A stretch of 64,000 nucleotides of DNA, taken from positions 1 to 64,000 of the forward strand of contig NZ_MQUQ01000018.1 of assembly GCF_001953865.1 (NCBI RefSeq), written 5' to 3'. Below are positions 33,112-42,140 of this stretch, piece by piece (position 1 is the stretch's first letter; the number at the start of each line of letters is the position of its first letter). Made by a program: the position numbers and the translations under genes. A model generated the notes under the pieces. That model saw only the letters and a list, made by a program, of their open reading frames with translations, searched no databases and was not told where the DNA came from. This DNA is from Amycolatopsis coloradensis (lineage in GTDB: Bacteria; Actinomycetota; Actinomycetes; Mycobacteriales; Pseudonocardiaceae).

Positions 33112-33896
33112 GCACGTTCCCCGAGGTGCACCCCGCCGGGACGGCGACGGCGAAGCGGCCGGTGGTGCTGCTGCACGGCGGCAATGTCGCGAACTGGATG
33201 TGGATGCCGCAGTTGCCCGCGTTCGGCGACCGGACGGTGTTCACGCCGGATCTGCCGGGCTTCGGCGAGCGGGTCCGCGAGGGCTGGCCGGGGCTGGACG
33301 CGGTGGCGGACGACGTCGTCGCGAGAGTGACCGGGCACGGGGTCGACGGTCAGTTCGATCTCGTCGGGCTTTCCCTCGGAGCACTCACCGCGTTGCGTGT
33401 GCTGGCGCGGCATCCGGACCGGGTGAGTTCGGCGTTCCTCACCAGTGCGCCGCTCTTGCCCGCCGGTGCCGGGATGCGCCTGTACTGCGGGGTGCAGCTG
33501 GCATTCCTGCGAGCCCGCTGGTTCTGGCGTGCCCAGGCCGTGGCCTTCAGGCTTCCCGGAGACTCGCGCGACCGGTATGTCGAGCACGGTGTCTCGGTGC
33601 GCCGCGAAACCGAGTCCGCGATGGTCGCCGAAGCGTGCGCGGGCGGGGCGCCCGAGGAGGTCCGTCGCTACTCAGGCCCGCTGCTCGCGGTCGCGGGGGA
33701 GAAGGATTCCGCCGCGGTGCGGCGATCCCTGCCGGAAATCGTGCGGGCCGCGCCCCAGGCGCAGTCACGGCTCGTGCCGGGGATGCACCACATCTGGAAC
33801 GTGGAGGACGCCGGACTGTTCAACCGGGTCCTTCGTGCGTGGCTCGACGGGACCGTGGATCCGTCACTCGTCAGCGCACCGCCGGTTCCACGGTGA
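33108..33896 (+). CDS. Alpha/beta hydrolase co-translated with PadR
   Basis: The 262-residue product is a typical soluble alpha/beta hydrolase: RPVVLLHGGNVANWMW (oxyanion), FDLVGLSLGALTALRVLARHP (nucleophile Ser in GLSLG), LLAVAGEKDS (acid) and VPGMHHIWN (His). It starts with a GTG inside the PadR stop. PadR control suggests it is induced by a phenolic or toxic small molecule, but the substrate is not known. Confidence 0.83.
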   Translation: MSTFPEVHPAGTATAKRPVVLLHGGNVANWMWMPQLPAFGDRTVFTPDLPGFGERVREGWPGLDAVADDVVARVTGHGVDGQFDLVGLSLGALTALRVLARHPDRVSSAFLTSAPLLPAGAGMRLYCGVQLAFLRARWFWRAQAVAFRLPGDSRDRYVEHGVSVRRETESAMVAEACAGGAPEEVRRYSGPLLAVAGEKDSAAVRRSLPEIVRAAPQAQSRLVPGMHHIWNVEDAGLFNRVLRAWLDGTVDPSLVSAPPVPR

Positions 33897-34014
33897 GCGT
33901 GCCCGCGTCCCAGCCGATCTACCAGGACGTCGACGAGCGTCCAGCCGCGAGCGGCGTAGTCCTCGAAGCCGGCCGAGCGAGACCGCGTTGCGAGTCGTCC
34001 ACGCGGTGATCGTG

Positions 34015-34410
34015 TCAGAGCACCGGGATCTCCGCCCACACCGTTTTGATCCCGGCGCCGGTGTCCACCCCCCAGTCGGTACTGATCGCCTCGACCAAGG
34101 CCAGCCCCCGCCCGTGCGGGCTCATCGGATCCCGGTTGACCACCCGGTGCGGTTTCAGTTGCGGGCGGCGGTCGTCGACTTCGACGCGGACCACGGCACG
34201 TCCGGAAGGGAGGGACACCCGCAGTTCGGTGACGCCGTCGGCGTGTTCGTGCGCGTTGGCGACCAATTCCGTGGTCAGTAGCTCGGTGTCGGCCACGGTG
34301 CCCCGGCCGACTCCGCCGAGCCGGTCGCGCAGCCATGCCCGGACTTCCCGCAGCGGGGGCGCGCTGCCACTGGGGAATTCGTAGGCGTGGCGTGTTCCGG
34401 TTCTACCCAT
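34015..34410 (-). CDS. ATP-binding protein of the RsbW/HATPase type
   Basis: The 131-residue product has the GHKL ATPase layout of serine-kinase anti-sigma factors: TELLTTELVANAHEHADG (the N-box), VRVEVDDRRPQLKP and SPHGRGLALVEAISTDWGV (the G1/G2 region). The ATG at 34410 follows aaggag. In Streptomyces-type actinomycetes many such orphan proteins exist without an adjacent sigma factor; none is nearby here. The partner is unknown. Confidence 0.78.
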   Translation of the reverse strand: MGRTGTRHAYEFPSGSAPPLREVRAWLRDRLGGVGRGTVADTELLTTELVANAHEHADGVTELRVSLPSGRAVVRVEVDDRRPQLKPHRVVNRDPMSPHGRGLALVEAISTDWGVDTGAGIKTVWAEIPVL

Positions 34411-34517
34411 GCGTGTCTCCTTAGCGGGTTTTCCCAGCTGGGCCAAGAGCATGGGCGCATGGGCTGAGTACCCAGGAGGGAGGGTACTCACACTCCTTCC
34501 GCTGTGGAGCTCGAGAA

Positions 34518-34955
34518 TCACCGGCCTCGCGGGGGCTCCTCCCGGCCGGCGATCGCGGTCACCCGGATCTCCACCCGCATCCCGGGCGCGCCGAGGGCCG
34601 GGACGCCGATCTCGGTCCAGATGGGCGCGCGGTCGCCCATGCGCTCGCGGAACTGCGCGACCATCACGCGGTTGTGGGCCTCGCCGATGGTCTCGGGGGA
34701 GTCCGGGACGTGGTAGGAGTTCACGGCGATGACGTCGCGCCAGGTGGCGCCCGCGGTGGCGAGGGTCCGTTCGACGTTCTCGAAGGCCTGGACGATTTCG
34801 GCTTCCAAGGACTCGGGGAAGTTCCAGTCGTCGTCCCAGCCGCCCTGCCCGGAGGTTTCGATGCGATCGCCGACGCGCACCGCCTGGCTGTAACGCATCT
34901 CGGCCAGCTGCTGGTCGCCGTAACCGGGGGTGGTGAAGAACTCCGGCTTGGTCAT
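34518..34955 (-). CDS. RidA-family protein
   Basis: The 145-residue product belongs to the RidA/YjgF family: YSQAVRVGDRIETSGQGGWD, then FENVERTLATAGATWRDVIAVNSYHV and the IWTEIGVPALGAPGMRVEIRVTAIA ending. It has the Glu of the catalytic end but GAPGMRVEI in place of the classical Arg/Glu pair, so it may belong to a subgroup with other activity. RidA proteins hydrolyse reactive enamine and imine intermediates. It is divergent from a MarR regulator across two palindromes. Confidence 0.8.
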   Translation of the reverse strand: MTKPEFFTTPGYGDQQLAEMRYSQAVRVGDRIETSGQGGWDDDWNFPESLEAEIVQAFENVERTLATAGATWRDVIAVNSYHVPDSPETIGEAHNRVMVAQFRERMGDRAPIWTEIGVPALGAPGMRVEIRVTAIAGREEPPRGR

Positions 34956-34968
34956 GGTGATCCCTTCG

Positions 34969-34990
34969 TTGACTTCATTCTTGAAGTCAA
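34969..34990. promoter_or_regulatory. MarR-type operator 1
   Basis: Perfect arms ttgacttca and tgaagtcaa with a four-base spacer (ttct) lie directly upstream of the RidA-family gene. Confidence 0.65.
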
Positions 34991-35006
34991 ACCTAGCACG
35001 AATTCG

Positions 35007-35020
35007 CTTCACGCGTGAAG
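35007..35020. promoter_or_regulatory. MarR-type operator 2
   Basis: The palindrome cttcacgcgtgaag shares the ttca/tgaa core with the neighbouring site and lies on the MarR side. The two sites together allow control of both divergent genes. Confidence 0.6.
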
Positions 35021-35047
35021 TGGCGCCACGGTGGGTAAGGTTCCGGC

Positions 35048-35533
35048 ATGGCCACTTCCGCTACCCCGGACCCGGACGACGCGCTGTGGCTGACCCCGTC
35101 CGAGAAAGAAGCCTGGACCGGTCTGGTCTCCCTGGTCCTGCTGCTGCCAGGGCGGCTCGAGTCGCCGCTGCAGCACGAAGCCGGTCTGACGTTGTTCGAG
35201 TATCTGACCCTCAGCCATATTTCGGAGGCCCCGGAGCGGCGGCTGCGGATGAGTGAACTGGCCTACCTCGCCAACGGTTCGCTCTCTCGGCTGTCCAATG
35301 TGGTCAAACGCTTCGAGGAACGCGGATGGGTGCGGCGCTCGCCGGATCCCGCCGACGGCCGGTACACCCTCGCCGCGCTCACCGACTCCGGCTACGACGT
35401 GGTCGTCGCCGCGGCCCCCACGCATGTCCGTTCGGTGCGGGAGCTCGTCCTCGACCCGCTGACCGAAGACGACCGGCAGGCGCTGGCCCGGATCGCCGCG
35501 AGACTGAGGGCGAGGCCCGCCGACCTGGCCTAG
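35048..35533 (+). CDS. MarR-family regulator
   Basis: The 161-residue product has the MarR winged helix with long N- and C-terminal dimerisation helices: EYLTLSHISEAPERRLRMSELAYLANGSLSRLSNVVKRFEERGWVRRSPDPADGRYTLAALTDSG contains the recognition helix and wing. It is divergent from the RidA-family gene with two palindromes between them, so it most likely represses that gene and itself. Confidence 0.87.
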   Translation: MATSATPDPDDALWLTPSEKEAWTGLVSLVLLLPGRLESPLQHEAGLTLFEYLTLSHISEAPERRLRMSELAYLANGSLSRLSNVVKRFEERGWVRRSPDPADGRYTLAALTDSGYDVVVAAAPTHVRSVRELVLDPLTEDDRQALARIAARLRARPADLA

Positions 35534-35689
35534 TGTCGCGTGATCAGACGGCGATCATGCGTAATTGGACGGCGGTTACGCGCACTGGCAGTCTCATTCG
35601 GCGTCGTCGGCGATGTCCAAGACCATTCGGTCCGATCCGGTATAGCCGTTTGCTCTGGCGGGGTGCCGTGTCCACTCCGGGAGGTCCGG

Positions 35690-36601
35690 TCAGGAGAGGG
35701 CCTTGACCGCGACCGCCGTGGCCTGCGCGAGCAGCTTGTTGTCGATCCCGGCGTCCTTGGTGGCCCGGTCGGTCAGCACCGAAAGGACGATCGGCGCCCG
35801 GTTCGGCGGCCAGATGACGCCGATGTCGTTGCGCGTCCCGTAGCTCGCGGTCCCCGTCTTGTCGGCGACCGGCCAGCCGGGGACTCCGGCACGGATGTTC
35901 GTGTCGCCGGTGGTGTTGGCGCGCATGATGTCGACCAGGATCTTGCGCTTGTCCTCGGGTAGGGCGTTGCCGAGGGCGAAGGCACGCAGGCTCACGGCAA
36001 GGGCGCGAGGTGTGCTGGTGTCCCGGATGTCGCCGGGAGCGGTGTCGTTCAGTTCGGGTTCGATCCGGTCGACGTGGCTGGTGGTGTCACCGATCCCGCG
36101 CAGCACCGCGCCGAGGCCCGCCGGGCCGCCGAGTTCGCGGAAGAGCAGGTTGCCGCCGGTGTTGTCGCTGTAGCGAAGGGTGGCATCGATGACGTCGCGG
36201 AGCGGCATGCCGGTGTCGACGTGCTTTTCGGTGACCGGCGAGTTGGAGACCAGGTCCTGTGCGCGGTAGGTGACTGTCCGGCCCAGGTCCGCGATCGGGG
36301 TCCGTTGCAGGACGCCACCGGCGCTGAACGCCTTGTGCGTCGAGGCGTAGGCGAACCTCTCGTCGGCGCGGAAGGCGACCTCGCGGCCGGTCGCGGTGTC
36401 CACCGCGTACAGCCCGAGCCGGGCGCCGAAGGCGCGTTCGAGCTGCTCGAAGTCGGCTCGTCCGGCTGTCGCGACCGGGGCGCTGACGGGTGCGGCGGCA
36501 GGCGGCTGCGCCGGGGCGGGAGTGGAACACGCGGCGAGTGACACGACCGAGAGCGCCAGGAGCGCGGCTCGGCCTGCCCACCGGCGGGAGATGACGGACA
36601 C
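35690..36601 (-). CDS. Class A beta-lactamase, lipoprotein
   Basis: The 303-residue product starts at the GTG at 36601, which has aaggaag ahead. It carries a lipobox SLAAC (Cys25), so it is probably membrane-anchored. All class A motifs are present: STHK (Ser87, Lys90), YSDNTGGNLL, EPELND (the general-base Glu) and DKTGTASYG. It should hydrolyse penicillins and perhaps cephalosporins. The divergent LysR gene with a dyad in the shared region resembles the AmpR-type control of such enzymes. Confidence 0.9.
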   Translation of the reverse strand: MSVISRRWAGRAALLALSVVSLAACSTPAPAQPPAAAPVSAPVATAGRADFEQLERAFGARLGLYAVDTATGREVAFRADERFAYASTHKAFSAGGVLQRTPIADLGRTVTYRAQDLVSNSPVTEKHVDTGMPLRDVIDATLRYSDNTGGNLLFRELGGPAGLGAVLRGIGDTTSHVDRIEPELNDTAPGDIRDTSTPRALAVSLRAFALGNALPEDKRKILVDIMRANTTGDTNIRAGVPGWPVADKTGTASYGTRNDIGVIWPPNRAPIVLSVLTDRATKDAGIDNKLLAQATAVAVKALS

Positions 36602-36684
36602 GGGTGACTTCCTTTCAAGATCGTTCGATGTCCGCAGTCTGTCCATCGCCGCTCATGCTGTCCAAGACCTGAATGACCGGTTCC

Positions 36685-36699
36685 ATGCGATTCACGCAT
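36685..36699. promoter_or_regulatory. LysR-type dyad between beta-lactamase and regulator
   Basis: atgcg and cgcat face each other around attca, giving a T-N11-A type box directly upstream of the LysR start and in the leader region of the divergent beta-lactamase. Confidence 0.6.
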
Positions 36700-36704
36700 A
36701 GTAT

Positions 36705-37586
36705 GTGGTGGTGGACCTGATCGGCGGCTGCCGGGCGTTCGTGAGCGTGAGCGAGGCCGGCTCCTTCACCGCGGGAGCCGCCATCGCGCGGATTCCCCAG
36801 CCCGTGGCGAGCCGTCGCATCGCCGCGCTCGAACGGCATTTCGGCGAGCGGCTGTTCGACCGCACCACCCGTCGCGCCCTGCTGACACCGTTCGGGCAGG
36901 ACATGCTGCCGTCGGCGAAACGCCTGGTGGCCCTGGCCGACGCGATGGAACACGACGCGCAACGCGCCAAACTGCGGCCGATGCGGCTCGCGGTACCGGA
37001 AACCTGCACCACCCGCGAACTCGCCGAACTCGACGCGGCGGCACGAACGCTGGACGTCTTCCTGGAATTCCGCCGCGCCGGTCCCCGCGAGCGGCCGGAA
37101 CTCGTGCGCACGCAAGAGGTCCGGGCCGCTCTCACGGCCGTTCCCGCGGAAGAGGGCGGGTGGAAGGTTCCCTTGGGGGTCGCCGGTGGGACCAGGCCGC
37201 GAGCGAGTTCCTTTTACCTGGAGACGTTGCGTGTCGGCCGATCCGGCCGCCCGCCGCGCCGGGTCTGGATCCAGCCGGAGGACGACGTCCCGCATATCCG
37301 CGACCGCCTGTTCCGCGTGCGTGACTCGGTGGGGCTGCGGCCTGCCCAGGTCGCCGTCGCCGATTCGCTCACCGCGGCCGCGGCGGCCGTGTTCGGTTCG
37401 GCCGATCTGCTGGTGTGTTCGACGGCCCAGGCCGCCGAACTCGGGCTGGACTGGCTGCCTCTCGGCGAGATCCGGCTCGCTCGCGGCTTCGAGATCACGG
37501 CGGGGCTCGGCGAGGACGCGCAGCGGCTGCGTGCACGATTGTGGTCCGACATCGCCCGGTGTCTCGGCGCGGAGGAGACGACATGA
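36705..37586 (+). CDS. LysR-family regulator facing beta-lactamase
   Basis: The 293-residue product has the LysR DNA-binding domain (CRAFVSVSEAGSFTAGAAIARIPQPVASRRIAALERHFGERLFDR) and a diverged effector domain. It starts at one of three in-frame GTG codons (36705, 36708 or 36711). It is divergent from a class A beta-lactamase and its stop overlaps the start of a second serine hydrolase. Together they form a resistance-type module in which it probably senses cell-wall fragments or beta-lactams; this is inference from AmpR-like pairs. Confidence 0.83.
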   Translation: MVVDLIGGCRAFVSVSEAGSFTAGAAIARIPQPVASRRIAALERHFGERLFDRTTRRALLTPFGQDMLPSAKRLVALADAMEHDAQRAKLRPMRLAVPETCTTRELAELDAAARTLDVFLEFRRAGPRERPELVRTQEVRAALTAVPAEEGGWKVPLGVAGGTRPRASSFYLETLRVGRSGRPPRRVWIQPEDDVPHIRDRLFRVRDSVGLRPAQVAVADSLTAAAAAVFGSADLLVCSTAQAAELGLDWLPLGEIRLARGFEITAGLGEDAQRLRARLWSDIARCLGAEETT

Positions 37587-38491
37587 CCACGGAGACGCCG
37601 CTCCCGCGGTTGCGCGCGGAACTCGACGACGGCGGTCTGCGGGGCTCGTTCCTGGTACGCGACCTGCGGACCGGGTACGAGATCGGCATCGATCCCGATC
37701 TGGTGTTCCCGAGCGCCTCCTTGGTGAAGATCCCGCTCGCCGCGGCGACCCTGGAGCGGATCCGGCTGGGCGAACTGGACGGCTCGACCCCGATCGACGT
37801 CCGGCCGGGCCGGGCCACCGCGCCCGGACCGACCGGGCTGACCCGGTTCCGGCATCCGGCGAGGGTCGCGATCGACGACCTGCTCTACCTCGCCATGGCC
37901 ATCAGCGACGAAACCGCGGCCGACGCACTGTTCTCCCTGACACCGCCCGCCGAAGTCACCAGGATGACGCGCGACTGGGGTGTCGCCGGGATCTCCGCGC
38001 GGCATCCGGCGGCGGATCTGAGCGACACGCCCGCGGAACGCTTCGACCCCACGGACGTCCACCTCGCGCACGCCCTCGCGATCAGCGCGGGCACCGCGGG
38101 ACAAGGACATCCCGTTCCCCAGCTGGACATCACCCGCGCGAGTTCCGGCTCGGCCCGCGCGTTCGTCGGCCTGCTCGAAGCGCTGTGGAAACCGTCCAAA
38201 GTGGACGCTCGGGTGGCGGCGAGGGTGCGCGAACTCATGGGGCTCAACCTGTTGCGCCAGCGGCTGAGTCCCGACTTCGTCTCCGACGCCACGACATGGT
38301 CGTCCAAGACGGGCACCCTGCTGAACCTGCGGCACGAGGTCGGGGTGGTCGAGCACGCCGACGGCGGCATCTTCGCGATCGCCGCGCTGACCGAATCCCG
38401 GGTGCCCGCGGCGATCCAGCCGGAAGCCGAAGTGCTGATGGCCCGCGTGGCGCGGGCGCTGCGCGATCACTTGCGCGCGGGCCGCGGTTGA
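37583..38491 (+). CDS. Beta-lactamase-like serine hydrolase
   Basis: The 302-residue product starts inside the LysR stop (ATGA). It has the penicillin-binding fold motifs SLVK (Ser46, Lys49), SDETA at the SDN position (Asn changed to Glu) and SKTGT near the end. No clear general-base Glu of the omega loop is visible, and there is no signal peptide. It may be a cytoplasmic esterase, peptidase or beta-lactam-binding protein rather than a working lactamase. Coupling to the LysR gene suggests joint regulation with the exported enzyme. Confidence 0.75.
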   Translation: MTTETPLPRLRAELDDGGLRGSFLVRDLRTGYEIGIDPDLVFPSASLVKIPLAAATLERIRLGELDGSTPIDVRPGRATAPGPTGLTRFRHPARVAIDDLLYLAMAISDETAADALFSLTPPAEVTRMTRDWGVAGISARHPAADLSDTPAERFDPTDVHLAHALAISAGTAGQGHPVPQLDITRASSGSARAFVGLLEALWKPSKVDARVAARVRELMGLNLLRQRLSPDFVSDATTWSSKTGTLLNLRHEVGVVEHADGGIFAIAALTESRVPAAIQPEAEVLMARVARALRDHLRAGRG

Positions 38492-38533
38492 TCGCCGCGT
38501 TTGCCCGCCGCCTACCCCGGGTATCAGCGACGT

Positions 38534-39514
38534 GTGCTCGACCCATCGCCTGATCTCGCCGCGCACTTCCCGGAACTGCGGGACCAGCGTCTCGTCGTCG
38601 ACTACGACGATGCCGACGACCCGGTCCTGCTCCGCCCGGACGGTTCCCCGATCGACACCTGGCGAGAGAACTATCCGTATTCGACGCGGATGACCCGCGA
38701 CGAGTACGACGTGGTCAAGAGGTCGTTGCAGATCGAACTGCTGAAACTGCAGTACTGGATCAAGGACACCGGCGGCCGCATGGTGATCCTGTTCGAAGGC
38801 CGGGACGCGGCGGGCAAGGGCGGCACCATCAAACGGTTCACCGAACATCTCAACCCGCGCGGCGCGCGGGCGGTGGCGCTGAGCAAGCCCAGCGAACGTG
38901 AGCAGGGCGAGTGGTACTTCCAGCGCTACGTGAACCATCTGCCCACCGAAGGCGAAATCGTGCTGTTCGATCGCTCCTGGTACAACCGCGCCGGCGTCGA
39001 ACGGGTGATGGAGTACTGCACCGACGAGCAGTACGAGCGGTTCATGCGGCAGGCCCCGACGTTCGAGCGGATGCTCGTCGACGACGGGATCCTCCTGGTG
39101 AAGTTGTGGTTCTCCGTGTCGAAATCCGAGCAGCGGACCCGATTCCTCATCCGGCAGGTCGACCCGGTGCGCCAGTGGAAGCTCAGCTCCAACGACATCA
39201 AGTCACTCGATCGCTGGGACGCCTACACCGAGGCGAAGGTCGCGATGTTCCGTGCCACCGACACGGAGATCGCGCCGTGGACGGTGGTCAAGAGCAACGA
39301 CAAGAAACGTGCCCGCGTCGAGGCGATGCGCAGTGTGCTCGCGCGGGTGGACTACGCCGACAAGGACGAGGACACCGTCGGCGAGCCGGATCTGAAGGTG
39401 GTCGGCGCCGCGGCGACCCTCCTGGAAGAGGGGGAGGACGACGCGTCGCTCAGCCCGACGCCGATCGCGCGGTCGACGGATCCCGATCCCGGACCCGGTC
39501 TACATCCGGGTTGA
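38534..39514 (+). CDS. ppk2: Polyphosphate kinase 2 family protein
   Basis: The 326-residue product (start at the GTG at 38534; a TTG at 38501 is also open) has the PPK2 core. It shows VILFEGRDAAGKGGTIKRFTEHLNPRG (Walker A), QRYVNHLPTEGEIVLFDRSWYNRAGVERVMEY (Walker B and lid) and RQVDPVRQWKLSSNDIKSLDRWD. It transfers phosphate between polyphosphate and nucleotides. The acidic, Pro-rich tail is not conserved. Its 3' end overlaps the convergent glycosylase-like gene by 15 bases. Confidence 0.9.
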   Translation: MLDPSPDLAAHFPELRDQRLVVDYDDADDPVLLRPDGSPIDTWRENYPYSTRMTRDEYDVVKRSLQIELLKLQYWIKDTGGRMVILFEGRDAAGKGGTIKRFTEHLNPRGARAVALSKPSEREQGEWYFQRYVNHLPTEGEIVLFDRSWYNRAGVERVMEYCTDEQYERFMRQAPTFERMLVDDGILLVKLWFSVSKSEQRTRFLIRQVDPVRQWKLSSNDIKSLDRWDAYTEAKVAMFRATDTEIAPWTVVKSNDKKRARVEAMRSVLARVDYADKDEDTVGEPDLKVVGAAATLLEEGEDDASLSPTPIARSTDPDPGPGLHPG

Positions 39515-40177
39515 CGCCGGCCGGGTGACCCTCCCGGAGAAGATCGCGGCCTCCACCTCATCGGGTGCGCACCCGTGTTCACTCGCCCAGCGTGCGAGCA
39601 GGCCGCAGTAGCGCTCGTAAGAGTCCACGGGCCAGGGACCGGCGCGATGCAAGGAGCCCCATCCGAATTCGCGCAGGGCGGAAGCGACCACCCGGTCGAG
39701 GATCAGGCAGGGATGGCCCGGTGCTCCGCCACCGGCGAAATACAGGAACTTCGTGAAGAAGGAGGGCCCGAGCCCGGGGATCAGGTTGTGCCTGTCCGGC
39801 CGCAGGACCGCGTAGGCGCGGGCCGGATCGCGCCGCGATTCGGCCGCGGCCCGGGTCAGGAGTTCCGCCGCGCGCGGTAGATCGCGTTCGATGCTGTTGA
39901 GCCGCGCGCTGTTCTGCCGCAGGTGACTGCCGGACCCCCAGGCCAGTGTCCGCCACAGGAGGGCGAACACGTCCTCGCCCGGCTCCCAGACGTCGGCGCG
40001 GGTCAGTGTCGAGGCCGACGGCGGCGCACCGGGCAGCCTTCTGGACGCGATCGAACGCTGCCACCATTCCCTTCGGATCCGGATCGCTTGCCCGGCCACG
40101 GCCACCCGGCGCGGGGCCGTGGGCACGGCCCAGCCGGGGAGGGACAGGGTGCTGAGATCGGTCGCGGGCACACCCAC
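39500..40177 (-). CDS. OGG-like (8-oxoguanine glycosylase-fold) protein
   Basis: The 225-residue product contains a helix-hairpin-helix-like core ending in GLGPSFFTKFLYFAGGG, then HPCLILDRVVASALREFGW and a C-terminal helix pair. This is the pattern of actinobacterial OGG-fold proteins. I do not see the classical Lys/Asp glycosylase pair clearly, so the activity is uncertain. It converges on PPK2, with the two 3' ends overlapping. Confidence 0.6.
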   Translation of the reverse strand: MGVPATDLSTLSLPGWAVPTAPRRVAVAGQAIRIRREWWQRSIASRRLPGAPPSASTLTRADVWEPGEDVFALLWRTLAWGSGSHLRQNSARLNSIERDLPRAAELLTRAAAESRRDPARAYAVLRPDRHNLIPGLGPSFFTKFLYFAGGGAPGHPCLILDRVVASALREFGWGSLHRAGPWPVDSYERYCGLLARWASEHGCAPDEVEAAIFSGRVTRPASTRM

Positions 40178-40331
40178 AGGTCGCGAATCATCCGGAGTCG
40201 TTACGCTGGTCGCGCCTTCGGTGTCGAGATCCCGCCATGCCGGGTATCCGCCATCTCACGGCCGTATGGGAGTGCTGATCACCTGTCTTTACTTCTCGTA
40301 CGGACGTCGGGGGCTCCGGTCGAAAGGGATC

Positions 40332-42140
40332 ATGGTGATCAGTAGTACGAGAAAGACGCGGAGAGGCGCGGTGGCGGTGATCGCCGGTGCCTTTCTGGCC
40401 TCGGGCCTGGTGCCGGCCTCCTCCGCGGGCGCGGCACCCGCCACCAAGGCGGACCCGGACACGGCGGCGCTCGCCGGCGCGCTGACCAAGCAGGAGGTGG
40501 CCTGGGGTGAGTGTTCGTTCCCCTCGGTCGCCCCGGCGACGGAAGCCGCACTGAAGAAGGTCAAGGGTCTCGCCTGCGCCACCGTCCAGGTGCCGCGTGA
40601 CTGGCACGACCCGCGGGACGGCAACACCATCGGCGTCCGCGTCTCCAAGACCGCGACCGCCTACCCCGGCACCGGCAGACAGGGCATCGCGCTGGTCAAC
40701 CCGGGCGGACCCGGCGGTGAAGGCCTGCCGTGGGGCGCCGCGATGGCGATGCGCAGCCCCGTGCTGGCCTCGCAGTACGACTTCGTCGGCTTCGATCCCC
40801 GCGGTGTCGGCTTGAGCACGCCGCTGACGTGCAGCTACACCGTGCCGGACAGCACCGATCAGAACGTGATCAGCCGGGCGAAGGCCGAAGGCTGCCTGAA
40901 GAACCCGCTGACGAAGTTCATCACCACCGAGCAGACCGCGTACGACATGGACTTCATCCGGGTGCTGCTCGGCGAGAAGAAGATCAGCTACATCGGCTAC
41001 TCGTACGGCACGTGGCTCGGCACCTGGTACGCCACGACGTTCCCGGGCAAGGCGCATCGGTTCCTGCTGGACTCCTCGACCGACGCGAGCCGCTCGACGC
41101 TGGAGAAGACCTGGGACCTTCAGCCGCGCAGCCGTGACCGCCAGTTCCAGGACGCGCTGCTGCCCTACATGGCGCGCAACGACGCCGAGTACAAGGCGGG
41201 CACCGACCCGTTCGAGATCCGCCGCGACTGGGAGGAGGCGGGCGGCACCCGTGAGTTCGCGGGCATGCTCAACGCCGCCTGGTTCATCATCCCGGCGATG
41301 TACGACACCAGGCAGTACCCGTCGGCCGCCTCCATGGTGGCCGCGCTGATCAAGAAGCCCGCTACCGCCGGGACCGACGCGGAGAAACTCGAGCAGGTCG
41401 TCGCCGAGGCGCTGACCACGCCCGGCCTGACCGACGCGAACAAAGCGTTCCTCGCCAAAGGCAAGAAGAACGCGCTGGAAGCCATCGCGAAGAAGAACTC
41501 GGTCGAGCGCAAAGCCTCCTACCAGGGCGGCGCCGAAGTCGAGACCTGGGACGCCGCGTTCGAGGCGATCCGCTGCCAGGACGGCCAGTGGAACCAGAAC
41601 CTGCGCTACTGGAACTACTGGCAGGCCGACCTGACCGTGAACGCGCCGTTCATCGCGCCGATCATGGCCCAGTCGGGTGCGCCGCTGTGCGCGTTCTGGC
41701 CGACCGCCAACGCCAAGCCGGCGCCGGACCAGAGGACGTTCCCGAAGCTGCTGGTCGCGCAGGCCGAACTCGACGCGGCCACGCCGTACGAAGGTGGGAT
41801 CGCCACCGCGAACGGCCTGCCGGGCGCGAAGATGATCAGCGTCGACAACGAAGGCAGCCACGGGATCTTCCCGTACAACACCGACTGCGTCGACGACCCG
41901 ATCGTCGCCTACTTCCAGACCGGTCTGACGCCGAACGAGAAGTTCACCGGCTGCCAGGGGCTGCCCCTGCCGGGTGAGGACACGACGGTCGAGGTCGGCG
42001 GCAACCTCGGGCACAACGGGAAGATCAAGATCAAGATGCTCACGCCCCAGGTGCGCAAGGCGAACGAGATCGTGCGTGAACTGCTCGAAGGCGCGGTCAC
42101 GCCGGAAGCCGGCGAGAAGGGGATGCCCGCGAGCAGTTAG
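40332..42140 (+). CDS. Secreted tripeptidyl-aminopeptidase-type hydrolase
   Basis: The 602-residue product starts at the ATG at 40332 with a signal peptide ending about ASSAGAA. It is an alpha/beta hydrolase of the SCO7095/TAP group. It shows ALVNPGGPGGEGLPWG (oxyanion), YDFVGFDPRGVGLSTPLTC, ISYIGYSYGTWLGTWYA (nucleophile Ser in GYSYG), LLVAQAELDAATPYEGG (acid) and EGSHGIFPYN (His). It cleaves N-terminal peptides outside the cell. A strong hairpin follows at 42219-42267. Confidence 0.88.
   Translation: MVISSTRKTRRGAVAVIAGAFLASGLVPASSAGAAPATKADPDTAALAGALTKQEVAWGECSFPSVAPATEAALKKVKGLACATVQVPRDWHDPRDGNTIGVRVSKTATAYPGTGRQGIALVNPGGPGGEGLPWGAAMAMRSPVLASQYDFVGFDPRGVGLSTPLTCSYTVPDSTDQNVISRAKAEGCLKNPLTKFITTEQTAYDMDFIRVLLGEKKISYIGYSYGTWLGTWYATTFPGKAHRFLLDSSTDASRSTLEKTWDLQPRSRDRQFQDALLPYMARNDAEYKAGTDPFEIRRDWEEAGGTREFAGMLNAAWFIIPAMYDTRQYPSAASMVAALIKKPATAGTDAEKLEQVVAEALTTPGLTDANKAFLAKGKKNALEAIAKKNSVERKASYQGGAEVETWDAAFEAIRCQDGQWNQNLRYWNYWQADLTVNAPFIAPIMAQSGAPLCAFWPTANAKPAPDQRTFPKLLVAQAELDAATPYEGGIATANGLPGAKMISVDNEGSHGIFPYNTDCVDDPIVAYFQTGLTPNEKFTGCQGLPLPGEDTTVEVGGNLGHNGKIKIKMLTPQVRKANEIVRELLEGAVTPEAGEKGMPASS

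Noticed and set aside
33897..34014. Possible gene end on the minus strand between hydrolase and ATPase-like gene
   Set aside because: A short phrase looks coding (YAARGWTLVDVLVDRLG) but there is no start, no family and only about 120 bases.
40188..42014. 608-codon minus-strand open frame in the peptidase gene
   Set aside because: Composition is typical of antisense frames; the plus strand holds the full alpha/beta hydrolase motifs and signal peptide.
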